Source: Ensifer sp. Root278 (GTDB taxonomy: Bacteria > Pseudomonadota > Alphaproteobacteria > Rhizobiales > Rhizobiaceae). From it: a stretch of DNA of 64,000 nt. Location of the stretch: contig NZ_LMJJ01000043.1 in NCBI RefSeq assembly GCF_001429285.1, forward strand, positions 226,184-290,183, written 5' to 3'. Positions 36,453 through 47,700 of this stretch are shown in pieces (position 1 is the stretch's first letter; every line of letters starts with the position of its first letter). The notes beneath the pieces are model-generated. The model ran no database searches. It was not told the DNA's origin and was given only the letters and a program-made list of their open reading frames with translations. Both the position numbers and the translations under genes were made by a program.

Positions 36453-37645
36453 GAAGGTCTCCGTTGGTCGGCGTGGTCCCAGCCAGGGGCCAGGCGAACA
36501 TATTTGATGGCGCGCCGGTGGTAGGTGTAGGCGAGATGCACGGCCCCGTCCGGTCCCTCAAGCAGCCAGGGATAGGACATCTCCTTGTTGCGGCCGTCGG
36601 TCGAGTCGTTGGAAAGGCACGTGCCGGGGCCGTCTTCGATCAGCAGCCGGACGGGAAAGGTCTTGCCGCCATCCTCGGAGAGGCAGAGGGCGACCGGCGC
36701 GCGCCGGACACCCCAGATTGGAACGCAGCCGCCCGTGGGGTCTGCGTCGGGGCGGCTGTCGTTCTCGCCGATTTCGTCGTAAAGCGAGGTGCGCCGCTCG
36801 GCGGTGTCGGCCGCGCTGACGGGATTGCAGATCATCGCGATCCGACCATCGGCAAGGCGCAGGGCGGCGATCGAGGAATTGTTGTTCGGGACGTCGCTTG
36901 CCTCGGGCGCGGACCAGGTTCGGCCCTCGTCGAGGCTCTCGGTCCTATAGACCCAGTCGGCCTGCCGCCGGCGGAAGAGGGCGGTAAGGCGGCCATCGCC
37001 GAGTGATACCGGCGACATGTGCACGCAGCCAATGGAACGCTCCAGTTCTTCGAGCTGCCATGTTTCCCCTTGGTCGAGCGAGATGCCGATGGCCGCGGTA
37101 TCGTGGCTTCCGTTCCACTTCTGACCGGGGCGCTGAACGCAGCGGAAGATCGGCAGCATCCATGCGCCGTCGCCGCGGACCACGAGGGGCGCGCGGATGA
37201 AGCATCCACGCGGGAGGTCGAGATAGCGGCCCTCGGTCGTCGTCAGTGCCAGCGGGTCGGATGCATCGCGGCGGATCTCTGCCATCCGGATCCGGCACTC
37301 ATCCTGATTGCCGGAGGGTTGGGACGTGTGGAAGAGCCACAGCCTGCCGTCGGGTGCGGTGAAGAGCACCGGGTTCTGCTCCGAATGCGCAGGGTCAAAG
37401 CTCAGGCGCTGTGGCGGACCCCATTGCGTAGCGTCCTTTGGCAGGACGGAAGCAAAGATCGAGATATCCGACTTGCCCTCGAGCGTACCGCCGAACCAGG
37501 CGCAGGCGAGCGCGCCATCTGAAAGCAGATGCAGAAAGGCAGCATGGTTCTGGATCATCGGCGAAGGCAAGAGCGCTTCCATGCGCCCGGGGGAGGCGGA
37601 TTGAAGCAGGCCATTCATGCCGCGGGCGATTTCTTCAGGGTTCAT
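36449..37645 (-). CDS. Sialidase-like six-bladed propeller protein
   Basis: 398 residues, BNR/Asp-box repeat protein. Asp boxes occur in [18 protein letters not shown] and SEDGGKTF. No signal peptide is visible, so it is probably cytoplasmic, unlike scavenging sialidases. Such proteins are found in catabolic operons of alpha-proteobacteria, with poorly known activity on sugar acids or glycosides. First gene of the leftward operon; GGAGGAG precedes the start. A DapA-family aldolase across the divergent promoter makes a sialic-acid-like or aldonic substrate possible, but this is not shown. Confidence 0.83.
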   Translation of the reverse strand: MNPEEIARGMNGLLQSASPGRMEALLPSPMIQNHAAFLHLLSDGALACAWFGGTLEGKSDISIFASVLPKDATQWGPPQRLSFDPAHSEQNPVLFTAPDGRLWLFHTSQPSGNQDECRIRMAEIRRDASDPLALTTTEGRYLDLPRGCFIRAPLVVRGDGAWMLPIFRCVQRPGQKWNGSHDTAAIGISLDQGETWQLEELERSIGCVHMSPVSLGDGRLTALFRRRQADWVYRTESLDEGRTWSAPEASDVPNNNSSIAALRLADGRIAMICNPVSAADTAERRTSLYDEIGENDSRPDADPTGGCVPIWGVRRAPVALCLSEDGGKTFPVRLLIEDGPGTCLSNDSTDGRNKEMSYPWLLEGPDGAVHLAYTYHRRAIKYVRLAPGWDHADQRRPS

Positions 37646-37690
37646 GGGCTCCTCCTGTGTGCTTCGAAAATCGCTGAATTTTCAAAGTTG

Positions 37691-37821
37691 TCAAGTTTGA
37701 TAAAGTTACAAATTGACCTGTGTTTGCTCGTTTATGTCATTAATATATTGAATTTACGTAATTATTTATTGTGAGAATTCTAGAATGAATTTTACATCGC
37801 AAATTAATTTGACAAACTTGA
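37691..37821. promoter_or_regulatory. Divergent promoter region with an inverted 9-bp element
   Basis: TCAAGTTTG at 37691-37699 is repeated inverted as CAAACTTGA at 37813-37821, one copy near each divergent gene. The region 37646-37877 is AT-rich. A related GTTTGACA lies at the kinase promoter (32516-32523). These may be sites for the GntR/FadR-type protein. Confidence 0.4.
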
Positions 37822-37877
37822 GCGAAAAGTGGATTGTCTGGACAAGCCGGCGAGAGGATGCCGGGGAGGAGGATCTC

Positions 37878-38747
37878 ATGCCGGAAGCCAGCCCCCAGGG
37901 GGCCAAGATTGCTGTCACCTTCGCGGTCGGTGCCGCGATTCTGGCGGCAGTCGACGCGGTGATCGTGCGGGTGCTGAACGGTGCCGTGCATCCCTTCGTC
38001 ATTGGCTTCTTCCGTGCCTTTTTCGGTGCGGTCATCCTTTTGCCCTTTGTTGTCCTGCGCCCATCCGTGCTCAAGTCGAGCCACCCCTTGCGTCAGCATG
38101 CGGTGCGTGCCGGCTTCAAGCTGCTCGCCATGGTCGCCTTCTTCGCCGCCTTCAGCTGGGGTCCGCTTGCCGACGTGACGGCCATCGCCTTCACCTCGCC
38201 GATCTTCCTGTTGCTCGGCGCCGCGCTGGCGCTGGGCGAAAAGCCCGGCGCGGCGATGATCGGTGCGGTGGCGCTTGGTTTCGTGGGTGCGATGCTGATC
38301 ATTGGCCCCTCGGGCGCCGGCTTCAGCTTTGCCATCCTTCTTGGGCTTACGGGCGCGGTGCTCCAGTCGACCATTCAGTTGATCCTGAAGTCGATGTCGA
38401 AGGGCGACTCGACATCGACGCTTGTCGTCTGGAACCTCCTCTTGACCGTTCCGATCGCGCTTTTTTTCGCTCTACCGTTCTGGGTTATGCCGGGGGCGAG
38501 GGAGATGACGCTTCTGGCGCTGCAAGGCGTCGTCGGAACTGCCTGCATGGGGATGATGACTCACGCCTTTTCGCTCGCACCCGCCACGATCGTCGCGCCG
38601 GTCGATTTCCTGCGCCTGCCGCTCGTGGCGCTCGGCGGCTTCGCGCTGTTTGGGGAACACATTGCCCTCACCACCCTTTGCGGTGGCGGGCTCATCGGTT
38701 GTGCGGCGCTGATCGCTGCGCGATCCGGAAAAGCAACATCCGGCTGA
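37878..38747 (+). CDS. EamA/DMT-family permease
   Basis: 289 residues with about ten membrane helices in two EamA repeats. The second repeat opens with GAVLQSTIQLILKSM, and the conserved PIFLLLGAALALGEKPG and LPLVALGGFALFGEH blocks are seen at the expected repeat ends. Inner-membrane transporter for a small metabolite. ATG 37878 has GGGAGGAGG upstream; the frame is open to 37785, but those residues lie in the AT-rich promoter region. First gene of the rightward transport operon. Confidence 0.88.
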   Translation: MPEASPQGAKIAVTFAVGAAILAAVDAVIVRVLNGAVHPFVIGFFRAFFGAVILLPFVVLRPSVLKSSHPLRQHAVRAGFKLLAMVAFFAAFSWGPLADVTAIAFTSPIFLLLGAALALGEKPGAAMIGAVALGFVGAMLIIGPSGAGFSFAILLGLTGAVLQSTIQLILKSMSKGDSTSTLVVWNLLLTVPIALFFALPFWVMPGAREMTLLALQGVVGTACMGMMTHAFSLAPATIVAPVDFLRLPLVALGGFALFGEHIALTTLCGGGLIGCAALIAARSGKATSG

Positions 38748-38773
38748 ACGAATTTCACCAGGGAGGAAATGCC

Positions 38774-40273
38774 GTGAAGAAACTGTTTGTCTTGAGTGCG
38801 CTCATGCTGAGCTCCGCTCTTTCGCCCGCCTTTGCCGGGTCCGGCCCGATCAAGATCGTGCTGGCCGAGGAAGCGGACCTGCTCGAGCCCTGCATGGCGA
38901 CGCGTTCGAACATCGGTCGCGTCATCATGCAGAACGTCAGCGAAACACTGACCGAACTCGATGTTCGCGGCGACAAGGGCGTCATGCCGCGGCTTGCCGA
39001 AAAATGGGAACAGAATGAAGACGGCAGCTGGCGCTTTCACCTGCGTCAGGGCGTCAAGTTCTCGGATGGCACGACCTTCGACGCCAAGGATGTCAAGCAC
39101 AGCTTTGACCGTATCATGAGCGACAAGAACACCTGCGAGTCGCGTCGCTATTTCGGCGGCATTACGGTGACCCCCACTGTGGTCGACGATTACACGATCG
39201 ACTTCAGCGCCGATCCGGTCCAGCCGATCCTGCCGCTCTTGATGTCTCTCGTCACGATCGTGCCCGAAGAAACGCCGCTTGAGTTCATCCGCGAGCCGGT
39301 CGGTACCGGTCCCTACAAGCTCACCAACTGGACGCCGGGGCAGCAGATCGTGCTGACGAGCCGCGACGACTATTGGGGCACGAAACCCGAGGTCACGGAA
39401 GCCACATATCTGTTCCGCGCCGACCCATCGGTGCGCGCCGCCATGGTGCAGACCGGCGAGGCCGATCTCTCGCCGTCGATCTCGCAACTCGACGCCACCA
39501 ATCCGGCCACGGACTTCTCCTACCTCGACAGTGAAACCGTCTACCTGCGCATCGATCACAACATCGAGCCATTGAACGACGTTCGCGTTCGCCGCGCGCT
39601 CAACATCGCCATCGACCGCCAGGCCTTCCTCGGCACCCTGGTTCCCGAAAGCGCACTGCTCGCGACCGCAATCGTGCCGCCGCCGACGCTTGGCTGGAAC
39701 CCTGACGTAAAGGTCTTCCCCTATGACCCGGAAGGCGCGAAGAAGCTGCTCGAGGAAGCCAAGGCCGATGGCGTGAAGGTCGATACGCCTATCACCATCA
39801 TCGCCCGTTCAGCAAACTTCCCGAACGTGACCGAGATCATGGAAGCCATTCAGGCACAGCTTCAGGAAGCGGGCTTCAAGGTCGAGCTGAAATTCGTCGA
39901 GGTTGCCGAGCACGAACAGTACTATTCGAAGCCCTTCAAGGAAGGCCGCGGTCCGCAGATCGTCGCTGCCATGCACGACAATTCCAAGGGCGATCCGTCA
40001 TTCTCGATGTTCTTCAAGTATGCGACCGACGGTACGCAGTCCGGCTTTTCCGATCCGAAGGTTGACGACTTGATAAAGCGTGCATCGGCTGCCGTCGGCG
40101 AGGAACGTGCCAAGCTCTGGTCCGAACTGATCGCCTATGTGCATGACGATGTCGTCGCCGACGTCCTGCTCTTCCACATGGTCGGTTTCTCGCGCGTTTC
40201 CGAGCGGCTTGATTTCAAGCCGACGATGGCGACCAACGGGACGCTGCAACTCTCGGAGATCAAGATCAAGTAA
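38774..40273 (+). CDS. ABC importer substrate-binding protein (SBP family 5), second system
   Basis: 499 residues. Signal peptide KKLFVLSALMLSSALSPAFA. Family-5 blocks DLLEPCMATRSNIG, LRQGVKFSDGTTFDAKDV and PVGTGPYKLTNW are present. GTG 38774 follows a strong GGGAGG site; an open frame further upstream only overlaps the EamA gene. It begins a complete import system (two permeases and a double ATPase). Ligand probably the compound degraded by this island. Confidence 0.92.
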   Translation: MKKLFVLSALMLSSALSPAFAGSGPIKIVLAEEADLLEPCMATRSNIGRVIMQNVSETLTELDVRGDKGVMPRLAEKWEQNEDGSWRFHLRQGVKFSDGTTFDAKDVKHSFDRIMSDKNTCESRRYFGGITVTPTVVDDYTIDFSADPVQPILPLLMSLVTIVPEETPLEFIREPVGTGPYKLTNWTPGQQIVLTSRDDYWGTKPEVTEATYLFRADPSVRAAMVQTGEADLSPSISQLDATNPATDFSYLDSETVYLRIDHNIEPLNDVRVRRALNIAIDRQAFLGTLVPESALLATAIVPPPTLGWNPDVKVFPYDPEGAKKLLEEAKADGVKVDTPITIIARSANFPNVTEIMEAIQAQLQEAGFKVELKFVEVAEHEQYYSKPFKEGRGPQIVAAMHDNSKGDPSFSMFFKYATDGTQSGFSDPKVDDLIKRASAAVGEERAKLWSELIAYVHDDVVADVLLFHMVGFSRVSERLDFKPTMATNGTLQLSEIKIK

Positions 40274-40360
40274 TCTGCCCTGGCGGACGATCGGTTCGCC
40301 AGTCACAACAGAAATCAAGGCGGTGGGATGATCCCGCCGCCGGATTCCTTCGAGGGCGCC

Positions 40361-41275
40361 ATGCTGAAATTCGTTCGAAAACGCGCCGTGGCCAGTCTGA
40401 TCTCGCTCGTCGGGCTGCTCGTCATGGTCTTCTTCCTGTCGCGGTTGACGGGTGATCCGGCCGCCTTGTTCCTGCCGGTCGAAGCCTCCGCGGAGATGAA
40501 GGCGCAGTTCCGCGAACTGCATGGCCTGAACGATCCCATGCTGATGCAATTCGCGCGTTACGTCGGCGACGTCGTGACCGGCGATTTTGGCGAATCCCTG
40601 CGCAAGGCCCGCCCCGCTCTGGAGGTCGTGCTCGAGGCCTTCACATGGACGCTCTGGCTTGCCGTCATCACCATGACGCTCGTCGCCGGTGCTGCGATCG
40701 TCGTCGGCTCGCTTGCCGCCTTCCGCGCCGGCGGTTTTTTCGACCGGCTATCTTCGCTGATCTCGCTGGTCGGCGCTTCCGTTCCCGATTTCTGGATCGC
40801 CATCGTCGCGATCGTCGTGTTTTCGGTAAACCTCGCCTGGCTGCCGACTTCGGGCACGGGGTCTCTGCTTCATTGGATCCTGCCGATCTCGGTTCTGTTC
40901 ATCCGGCCTTTCGGCATCATCGTGCAGGTAGTGCGCGGCTCTATGATCGGGGCACTGTCCTCGGCCTATGTGAAGACGGCGCGCGCCAAGGGCGTCAAAT
41001 CCGGGCCGATCATCTTTGTGCATGCACTGCGCAATGCCATGCTGCCGGTCATCACCGTCATCGGCGACCAGGCGGCGAGCCTTCTGAATGGCGCAGTGAT
41101 CGTCGAGACCATCTTCGGATTTCCGGGGGTCGGCAAGTTGATGATCGATTCCATTTTGCAGCGCGATTTCAACGTCGTGCTTGCCGCCATCCTCGTCACG
41201 GCTCTGGCGATCTTCCTCATGAACCTGCTCATCGACCTCGCCTATGCGCTGCTCGATCCGCGAATTCGACACTGA
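40361..41275 (+). CDS. Peptide-type ABC permease (DppB-like), second system
   Basis: 304 residues. It opens LKFVRKRAVASLISLVGLLV, has the periplasmic TGDPAALFLPVEA block, the coupling loop KTARAKGVKSGPIIFVHALR and the ending NLLIDLAYALLDPRIRH. ATG 40361 is preceded by GAGGG; the frame runs up to 40328. It pairs with the next permease. Confidence 0.92.
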   Translation: MLKFVRKRAVASLISLVGLLVMVFFLSRLTGDPAALFLPVEASAEMKAQFRELHGLNDPMLMQFARYVGDVVTGDFGESLRKARPALEVVLEAFTWTLWLAVITMTLVAGAAIVVGSLAAFRAGGFFDRLSSLISLVGASVPDFWIAIVAIVVFSVNLAWLPTSGTGSLLHWILPISVLFIRPFGIIVQVVRGSMIGALSSAYVKTARAKGVKSGPIIFVHALRNAMLPVITVIGDQAASLLNGAVIVETIFGFPGVGKLMIDSILQRDFNVVLAAILVTALAIFLMNLLIDLAYALLDPRIRH

Positions 41276-41285
41276 GGAGGCGACC

Positions 41286-42209
41286 ATGACCCTCCAGACT
41301 GCCGATACCGTCATTGCCGAAGAACCGCGCTTCGCGATGCGCATGTTCCGCATGCTGCTTGCCGACAAGTTCGCGCTATGCGCTGCGATCTTCCTGATTT
41401 TCGTGCTGATCCTGGCGATCGTGGGGCCGAGCTGGCTCGGCGATCTCGCGACCAAGCAGAACCTCAGAGGGCGCAACGCCGTGCCTTTCGACTGGGAGCG
41501 CGGATGGGTCTGGTGGATGGGGGCCGATGCTCTCGGGCGACCGTTGCTTGCCCGCATGATCGTTGCCACCCAGAACACGCTGATGGTGGCCGCAGGTGCC
41601 GTCGCGCTTTCGGCAACCGTCGGCACCTTCCTCGGCCTTGTCGCCGGCTTTGCCTCGCCGCGCGTCAATCAGGTCATCATGCGGCTCGCGGACGTCATCA
41701 TGTCCTTCCCGTCGCTGCTGATCGCCGTCATCGTGCTCTATATTCTCGGCTCGTCGATCCTCAACCTGATGCTGGTGCTGGCGATCACGCGCATCCCGGT
41801 CTACTTGAGGACGACGCGCGCCGAAGTGCTGGAAATCCGCGAGCGCATGTTCGTGCAGGCGGCGCGCGTGATGGGCGCATCCAGCAAGCGCATCCTCTTC
41901 CGCCACATCCTGCCGGTGGTGCTGCCGACACTGACGACGCTTGCCACGCTGGATTTCGCCTATGTGATGCTGGCGGAAAGTGCGCTCTCATTCCTCGGTA
42001 TCGGCATCCAGCCGCCGGAAATCACCTGGGGGCTGATGATCTCTCAGGGCCGCCAATACCTCACCAACGCTTGGTGGCTTTCCTTCTGGCCCGGGCTTGC
42101 GATCATCCTCACCACCATGTCGCTGAACCTCCTGTCGAACTGGCTGCGCATCGCGCTCGATCCGGTGCAGCGCTGGCGCCTCGAAATGAAAGGTCGCAAG
42201 AATGGCTGA
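41286..42209 (+). CDS. Peptide-type ABC permease (DppC-like), second system
   Basis: 307 residues. First helix ALCAAIFLIFVLILAIVGPS, the OppC block with WWMGADALGRPLLARMIVA, the coupling loop QAARVMGASSKRILFRHILP and the final LSNWLRIALDPVQR. A GAGGAGG site precedes ATG 41286, ten bases after the DppB-like gene. Its end overlaps the ATPase start by eight bases, so translation is coupled. Confidence 0.92.
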   Translation: MTLQTADTVIAEEPRFAMRMFRMLLADKFALCAAIFLIFVLILAIVGPSWLGDLATKQNLRGRNAVPFDWERGWVWWMGADALGRPLLARMIVATQNTLMVAAGAVALSATVGTFLGLVAGFASPRVNQVIMRLADVIMSFPSLLIAVIVLYILGSSILNLMLVLAITRIPVYLRTTRAEVLEIRERMFVQAARVMGASSKRILFRHILPVVLPTLTTLATLDFAYVMLAESALSFLGIGIQPPEITWGLMISQGRQYLTNAWWLSFWPGLAIILTTMSLNLLSNWLRIALDPVQRWRLEMKGRKNG

Positions 42210-43821
42210 CCATCTCCTGGAAGTCCGCGACCTTTCGGTCGAGTTCCACACCGCAGTCGGCGTGGTGAAGGCGGTCCGCAACATTTCCTACCACCTCGAC
42301 CGTGGCGAGACCCTAGCGATCCTCGGTGAGAGCGGGTCCGGAAAGTCGGTCTCCTCCTCGGCGATCATGAACCTGATCGACATGCCGCCGGGACGCATCA
42401 GCTCCGGAGAAATCCTGCTCGACGGTGCCGACCTGCTGACGATGCCGGCGCATGAAAGGCGCAAGGTCAACGGGCGTCGAATCGCCATGATCTTCCAAGA
42501 TCCGCTGAGCCACCTCAATCCGGTCTATACGGTCGGCTGGCAGATCCGCGAGGCGCTCACCACCCACGGAACCGATGCTGCCAAGGCTGCGTCTGAGGCG
42601 TTGCGACTTCTGACGCGAGTCGGCATCCCCGACCCCGAGCGCTCACTGGACAAGTATCCGCACGAATTCTCGGGCGGCCAGCGTCAGCGCGTCATGATCG
42701 CCATGGCGCTAGCGCTCCGCCCGGACCTCCTGATTGCCGATGAGCCCACGACGGCGCTCGACGTCACGGTGCAGGCCGAGGTGCTCGCTTTGCTCGAGGA
42801 ATTGCAGCAGGAGACCGGAATGGCGGTTCTCATCATCACCCATGATCTCGGTGTCGTCGCCGAGATCGCCGACCGCGTCGTCGTGATGGAGAAAGGCGTC
42901 CTGGTCGAGGCCGGCACGGTGAGCGAGGTTTACAAGAACCCGCAGCATCCCTATACGAAAAAGCTCATTGCCGCCGCCCCCGGCAAGGGCGAGATGCACG
43001 CACCTGCGGCTCGCGCCGAGCCTGTTCTCTCGGTCCGTGACGTGCGCAAGCGCTACGGCTCCTTCGAGGCGTTGAAGGGCTTGTCCTTCGATCTCATGCC
43101 CGGCGAGACCATGGCCGTCGTCGGCGAGAGCGGCTCGGGCAAGTCGACGCTGGCGCGTATCCTGCTGCGCCTCGACGAACCGGATAGCGGTAGTGCCTTG
43201 TGGAAGGGCCGCGACCTATTCACCATGTCGCCCGCCGAACTCTATAAGCTGCGCCGCGACCTGCAGATGGTGTTCCAGGACCCTACGCAATCGCTCAATC
43301 CGCGCATGACGGTCTATCAGCTCATCTCCGAGGCCTGGGTCATCCATCCGGATATCCTGCCCAAGGCGAAATGGCGCGAGCGCGTGGCTGAACTTCTGGT
43401 GCAGGTCGGTCTCGGTCCGGAACACATGGGTCGCTACCCGCATCAGTTCTCCGGCGGCCAGCGCCAACGCATCGCAATCGCCCGCGCACTTGCGCTCGAG
43501 CCGCAGCTCATCATCTGCGACGAGGCGGTCTCGGCACTCGACGTCTCGGTTCAGGCCCAGGTGATCGCGTTGCTCGACAGGCTGCGCAAGGAAATGGGCA
43601 TCGCCTTCATCTTCATCGCCCATGACCTGCCAGTCGTGCGCGACTTTGCCGACCACGTCATGGTCATGCAGAAAGGCAACATCGTCGAGCTCGGCACGGT
43701 GCGCGAGGTGTTTGATACGCCGCGGCAAGACTATACGCGCGCGCTACTCGCCGCAGGCCTCGACCCCGATCCCGACGTCCAGGCCGCTCATCGCGCCGCC
43801 CGTCTTCAGCGCGCGTCTTGA
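42202..43821 (+). CDS. Peptide-type ABC importer, fused double ATPase, second system
   Basis: 539 residues with two ATPase halves. First half: [27 protein letters not shown], then [13 protein letters not shown]. Second half: [27 protein letters not shown]. All motifs are intact. It powers the two permeases before it. A hairpin at its 3' end separates it from the aldolase gene. Confidence 0.93.
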   Translation: MADHLLEVRDLSVEFHTAVGVVKAVRNISYHLDRGETLAILGESGSGKSVSSSAIMNLIDMPPGRISSGEILLDGADLLTMPAHERRKVNGRRIAMIFQDPLSHLNPVYTVGWQIREALTTHGTDAAKAASEALRLLTRVGIPDPERSLDKYPHEFSGGQRQRVMIAMALALRPDLLIADEPTTALDVTVQAEVLALLEELQQETGMAVLIITHDLGVVAEIADRVVVMEKGVLVEAGTVSEVYKNPQHPYTKKLIAAAPGKGEMHAPAARAEPVLSVRDVRKRYGSFEALKGLSFDLMPGETMAVVGESGSGKSTLARILLRLDEPDSGSALWKGRDLFTMSPAELYKLRRDLQMVFQDPTQSLNPRMTVYQLISEAWVIHPDILPKAKWRERVAELLVQVGLGPEHMGRYPHQFSGGQRQRIAIARALALEPQLIICDEAVSALDVSVQAQVIALLDRLRKEMGIAFIFIAHDLPVVRDFADHVMVMQKGNIVELGTVREVFDTPRQDYTRALLAAGLDPDPDVQAAHRAARLQRAS

Positions 43822-43828
43822 GACGCGC
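43811..43828 (+). promoter_or_regulatory. Short hairpin at the ATPase-aldolase junction
   Basis: GCGCGTCT-TG-AGACGCGC spans the ATPase stop codon. It has no T-run, so it may tune mRNA decay or downstream expression rather than end transcription. Confidence 0.35.
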
Positions 43829-43848
43829 CCATTCAAAGGAATGCCCGC

Positions 43849-44733
43849 ATGACCAAGCAAGCCTTCGTCGCCCTCGTGACCTGCTTCAACGAGGACGAGA
43901 CCATCAACTACCAGGCCACGCGCGCCCAGGTCCGCCGCCAGGTGGCGGCGGGCAACAACATCATGTGCGCCGGTACCAATGGGGACTTCACCGCGCTGAC
44001 CTTCGAGGAGAAGGTGCGCCTGACGGAAGAGGTGGTCGATGAGGTCGGCGGCCGGGTCAAGGTGATTGTCAATGCCGGCATGCCGGCGACCTTCGAGACG
44101 GTGAAGCTTGCCCGCGAATTCGACCGTATCGGCGTCGATGGGATCGCTGTCATCACACCGTTCTTCATCGCCTGTACGCAGGATGGCCTTGTCCGCCACT
44201 TCTCGACCGTTGCCGACGCCGTGAAGACACCCGTCTACCTCTACGACATCCCGGCCCGCACGCAGAACCACATCGAACCCGACACCGCGCGCACGCTTGC
44301 CGGCCACGGCAACATTGCCGGCATCAAGGATTCCGGCGGCGCAAAGGAGACGCTGGAGGCCTATCTGCAGGTTGCTAGGGAGGTCGAAAGTTTCGAGGTC
44401 TATTCCGGCCCAGACCACCTCGTGCTTTGGGCACTGCTGAACGGTGCGGCCGGCTGCATTTCGGGCCTCGGCAACGCCATGCCGCATGTGCTTGCCGGCA
44501 TCCTGAAGGCGTTCAATGCAGGCGAGATCGGCGAAGCCGAAAAGCAGCAGGCGATCTTTACCGCTTTTCGCACCGACCTCTACGCGCTGGGTTTCGCCCC
44601 GGCCATGGTCAAGCGCGCGCTCTTCCTGCAGGACGCCTCCGTCGGCGCCAGCCGCCAGCCGGCCCTGCTTCCGAACGCAGAGCAGGACGACCAGATCGCG
44701 GAAATCCTCCGCAGATACGAACTTCTGGGGTGA
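43849..44733 (+). CDS. DapA/N-acetylneuraminate lyase family aldolase
   Basis: 294 residues, TIM barrel. Schiff-base lysine Lys160 in AGIKDSGG and catalytic Tyr132 in YLYDIPART. The loop normally GTTGE reads GTNGDF (42-46), so it is unlikely to be the lysine-pathway DapA and more likely a sugar-acid or keto-acid aldolase or dehydratase. AAGGA precedes the ATG. Last gene of the rightward operon, so it probably cleaves a product made by the other island enzymes. Confidence 0.9.
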   Translation: MTKQAFVALVTCFNEDETINYQATRAQVRRQVAAGNNIMCAGTNGDFTALTFEEKVRLTEEVVDEVGGRVKVIVNAGMPATFETVKLAREFDRIGVDGIAVITPFFIACTQDGLVRHFSTVADAVKTPVYLYDIPARTQNHIEPDTARTLAGHGNIAGIKDSGGAKETLEAYLQVAREVESFEVYSGPDHLVLWALLNGAAGCISGLGNAMPHVLAGILKAFNAGEIGEAEKQQAIFTAFRTDLYALGFAPAMVKRALFLQDASVGASRQPALLPNAEQDDQIAEILRRYELLG

Positions 44734-44781
44734 TGCCGCCAGTGCCGGCGACCACACGGCAGCCGGATCGGCGATGGAAGG

Positions 44782-47700
44782 CTATTCACGCGCCGGCTTC
44801 TGCAGAAGCTGGTTGAACAGTTTTCCCAGGGTGCCGCTTTCCTCCGCAGGCTGCTCCGTTTCAGCAGCCGGTTGCTGGTCGGGCTGCTGCCCCTCCGGTG
44901 CCGGTTGCTCGGTGGCAACGTCCGGCGTCACGGGTTGTTCTTCAGCCGGTGGCGCGGGTGGCGTCTCGCTGCCTTCTGTCGCCTTGCCACCGATGATCTC
45001 TTCGATGGAGAGTTGATCGCCTCCGTCTTTCGCTGGCTTGCCGATAGCGCCACCAATGATGTCGCGGATCGATCCGGCCTTTCCTTCGCCGGAGAGCAGC
45101 TCGTCGAGCTTCAGCTTCCCGGTCGGCAAGCCCAGCTTCTGCAGCGCCGAGAGTGCGGCGTCCGGGTTCTTCAGCAGGCCTGAGAGATCGGGATAGATGC
45201 GCGGGGCAGCAAAGGAACCCTCGATCATCACAGGCACGCCGATGCCTTCGGTCGCGATAGCGGCGCCCTGGCCTTCGAGTGAGGCGACGACGCGTGGATC
45301 CAGGCGGAAGTTCAGCTGGTCGTTTGGAAGGTTTGCCTCACCGCTGCCGCTCATACGCACCAGCGGGCCGATGAGTTTGATATCTTCGGTGCGCGCGACG
45401 CCGTTTTCGATGGCAAAGGATGCCCCAAGCTCGGTGAAGCCGGTCGCCTTGTTTTCGTTCTGCTTGAAGCCCGACGACATCAGGCCGACAAGGTTGTTGT
45501 AGACATCGGCGACGTCGATGCCGCGGATGGCGCCGTCGAAAAAGCGGACATTCGCCGACCCCTGAAGCGCGCGCTTGAGCGCGCCGGCCGTAGCGCCTGC
45601 GCCGGTGATGTCGAACTGGGCTTGCAATGCGCCTTCGAGATACTTGAAATTTGCAAGGTCGATCAGCAGCGGGGCGGCCGAAGCGCCGGCGATCGAGGCC
45701 TTCAGGGCGATCGAAGCGTCCTCTCCCGTGCCGTCAGCTCTAAGGTTTGCGGCCATCCGCCCGCCATAGAACGGGCTTTCGGGAAGGTCGAGGCTGGCCA
45801 CACCCTGGGAGATCACCAGGGTGGTTGCTACCGGTCCGGCAAAGACGCGGCCATAGCCGAGCTTCTCCGCGTCGACCTTGATGGATGCATCGATCGTTCG
45901 AAGCGACGACAGGTCCAGCGGCGCGTCGGGGGTGGGGCTGCCTGCTTTGCCCTTCGCTTGCGACGGTGCGGGGCGTGCACCGGCAAGCCGCGCGAGGTCG
46001 AGTTCGGCGAAATGGAGCGCGCTGGATATCTTGAGGGGCGTGCCCAGCTCTACGGAACCGTTGCCGGTTCCTTCGACCCCGTTGACGGACAAGGTGGCTT
46101 TTTGAAACGCAACGCCGGTGGGGCTTGCGTTGACATCGCCCTTGAAGGCGAATTGCTCGACGCTGTCGCCGCCGCCCTGGCCGAACCAGGCAAGAAGCGC
46201 GCGCAGATCCGTGGCCGCGAAGTTCACCTTGCCGGCATAGCTGCCCGCGAGCGCCGCCTTGCCGTCAAGGGAGAGTGTCGCTTCTGGCATGCGCAGATCG
46301 AGTGTCAGGGGCAGCTCACTCGAACCCGAGAGCAGTTCGCGGACCGGTAGTCGCAAATCGATATCGGCTGCTTTCCCGCGCCAGACCAGGTTGCCGGATA
46401 GGAGCACGGGCTTGGTAAGATCGTCGATCTGGACCGCCAGCTTCTTGATCGTCACTTCGCCCATCGATGGGTCGGTGACACCGGGTGCTACGAAGGTGGC
46501 GTCGCGCAGGCTCGCAGTGCCGCTCAGGTTGACGGTCTTTCGGAACGCATCTCCGCCGAGCCCGCGGAACGCAAACCCGGTATCCATCGCAAGCGTTCCC
46601 GACAGTGAAACCGATTGGCCGGCGAGGCTCGCGAGCTTGGAGATGTCGAGCCCTTTGCTTGCGACGCGTCCCTTGAACGTCGGCTCGCTCTTGCGGACGT
46701 CGGCGGTGATTTCGGCCGAAATGCCGCCGGCGTCTATGCCGAGATGTTCAAGCCGGGTCCTGAGCAGCCCATCCTTCAGCGTTGCCGTCAATGCCGCATC
46801 GGAGGCGGAAATATCGTTGACGGTAATGGCGCCCACAGTGACGCTGACATCGGCATCGAAGCCGGCGAGTGCCTGCAAGCCGGCCGAGGCCGACTGCCTT
46901 TCCGATTGCCCTGCCGGTTGTGACGACCCCGAGGCGCTGGTTCCGACAAACGCGCTGAAATCCAGCTGATCGGCACTGAGGTCGGCCAGGAACCGCGGCC
47001 GGTCACCGGGAATGAACAGCGCATCGAGGCTGAGCTCTTCGTCCCCCGCTAGCAGCTTGCCGCCGCGGATCTGGTAGCTGCCGTTGCTGTTGAGCGCCAC
47101 CTGCCCGCTGGCCTTGAGCTCGGTCAGGCCCGGCGCAAGCAGGGGGTCGGCTTCCACCGAGAGGCTGAGGTCAGCGGGCTTGCGCTCAAGGAGAGGGCGA
47201 AGCGGGGAGACGGAGAGAGCGACCTGGTAGCGCCGGTCTTCAAGCCGAGCACCGGCCGAAAGCGAAAGCTCGCCGTCGATGTCAGGGGCCTGGAGTGTAA
47301 GGTCGAGATCGCTGACAACGTCAGCTGTCCCGGCGGCGTTCTCTTGTCTCAGCGTGCCCCCGGTGATCGAAATCGTATCGATGGCGCTTCGTTCGAGGAA
47401 GGCGACCAGGGCTGCGAGCGGGTCGTTCTGCTTGGCCTCGCCATTGCCGCCCCCGCCGTCTTCCACCGTCGATGCGTTCTCCGGTTTCTGCCGTATCACC
47501 ACGACCGGCCGGGTGAGCCTGACCTCCTTGACGTGCAGGCGGTTCGACCACAGCGAGGAGAGCGTCACGGAGCCTGCGACTTCGCCAATCTCTGCCGTCA
47601 CGCCATCGCTTTGCGCATCGAGCGAAACATCCTCGGCCACAACAGCCAGATGGGGGATGACGGAGAGCCGGACGGGACCCTTCAGCGCGATCGAACTGCC

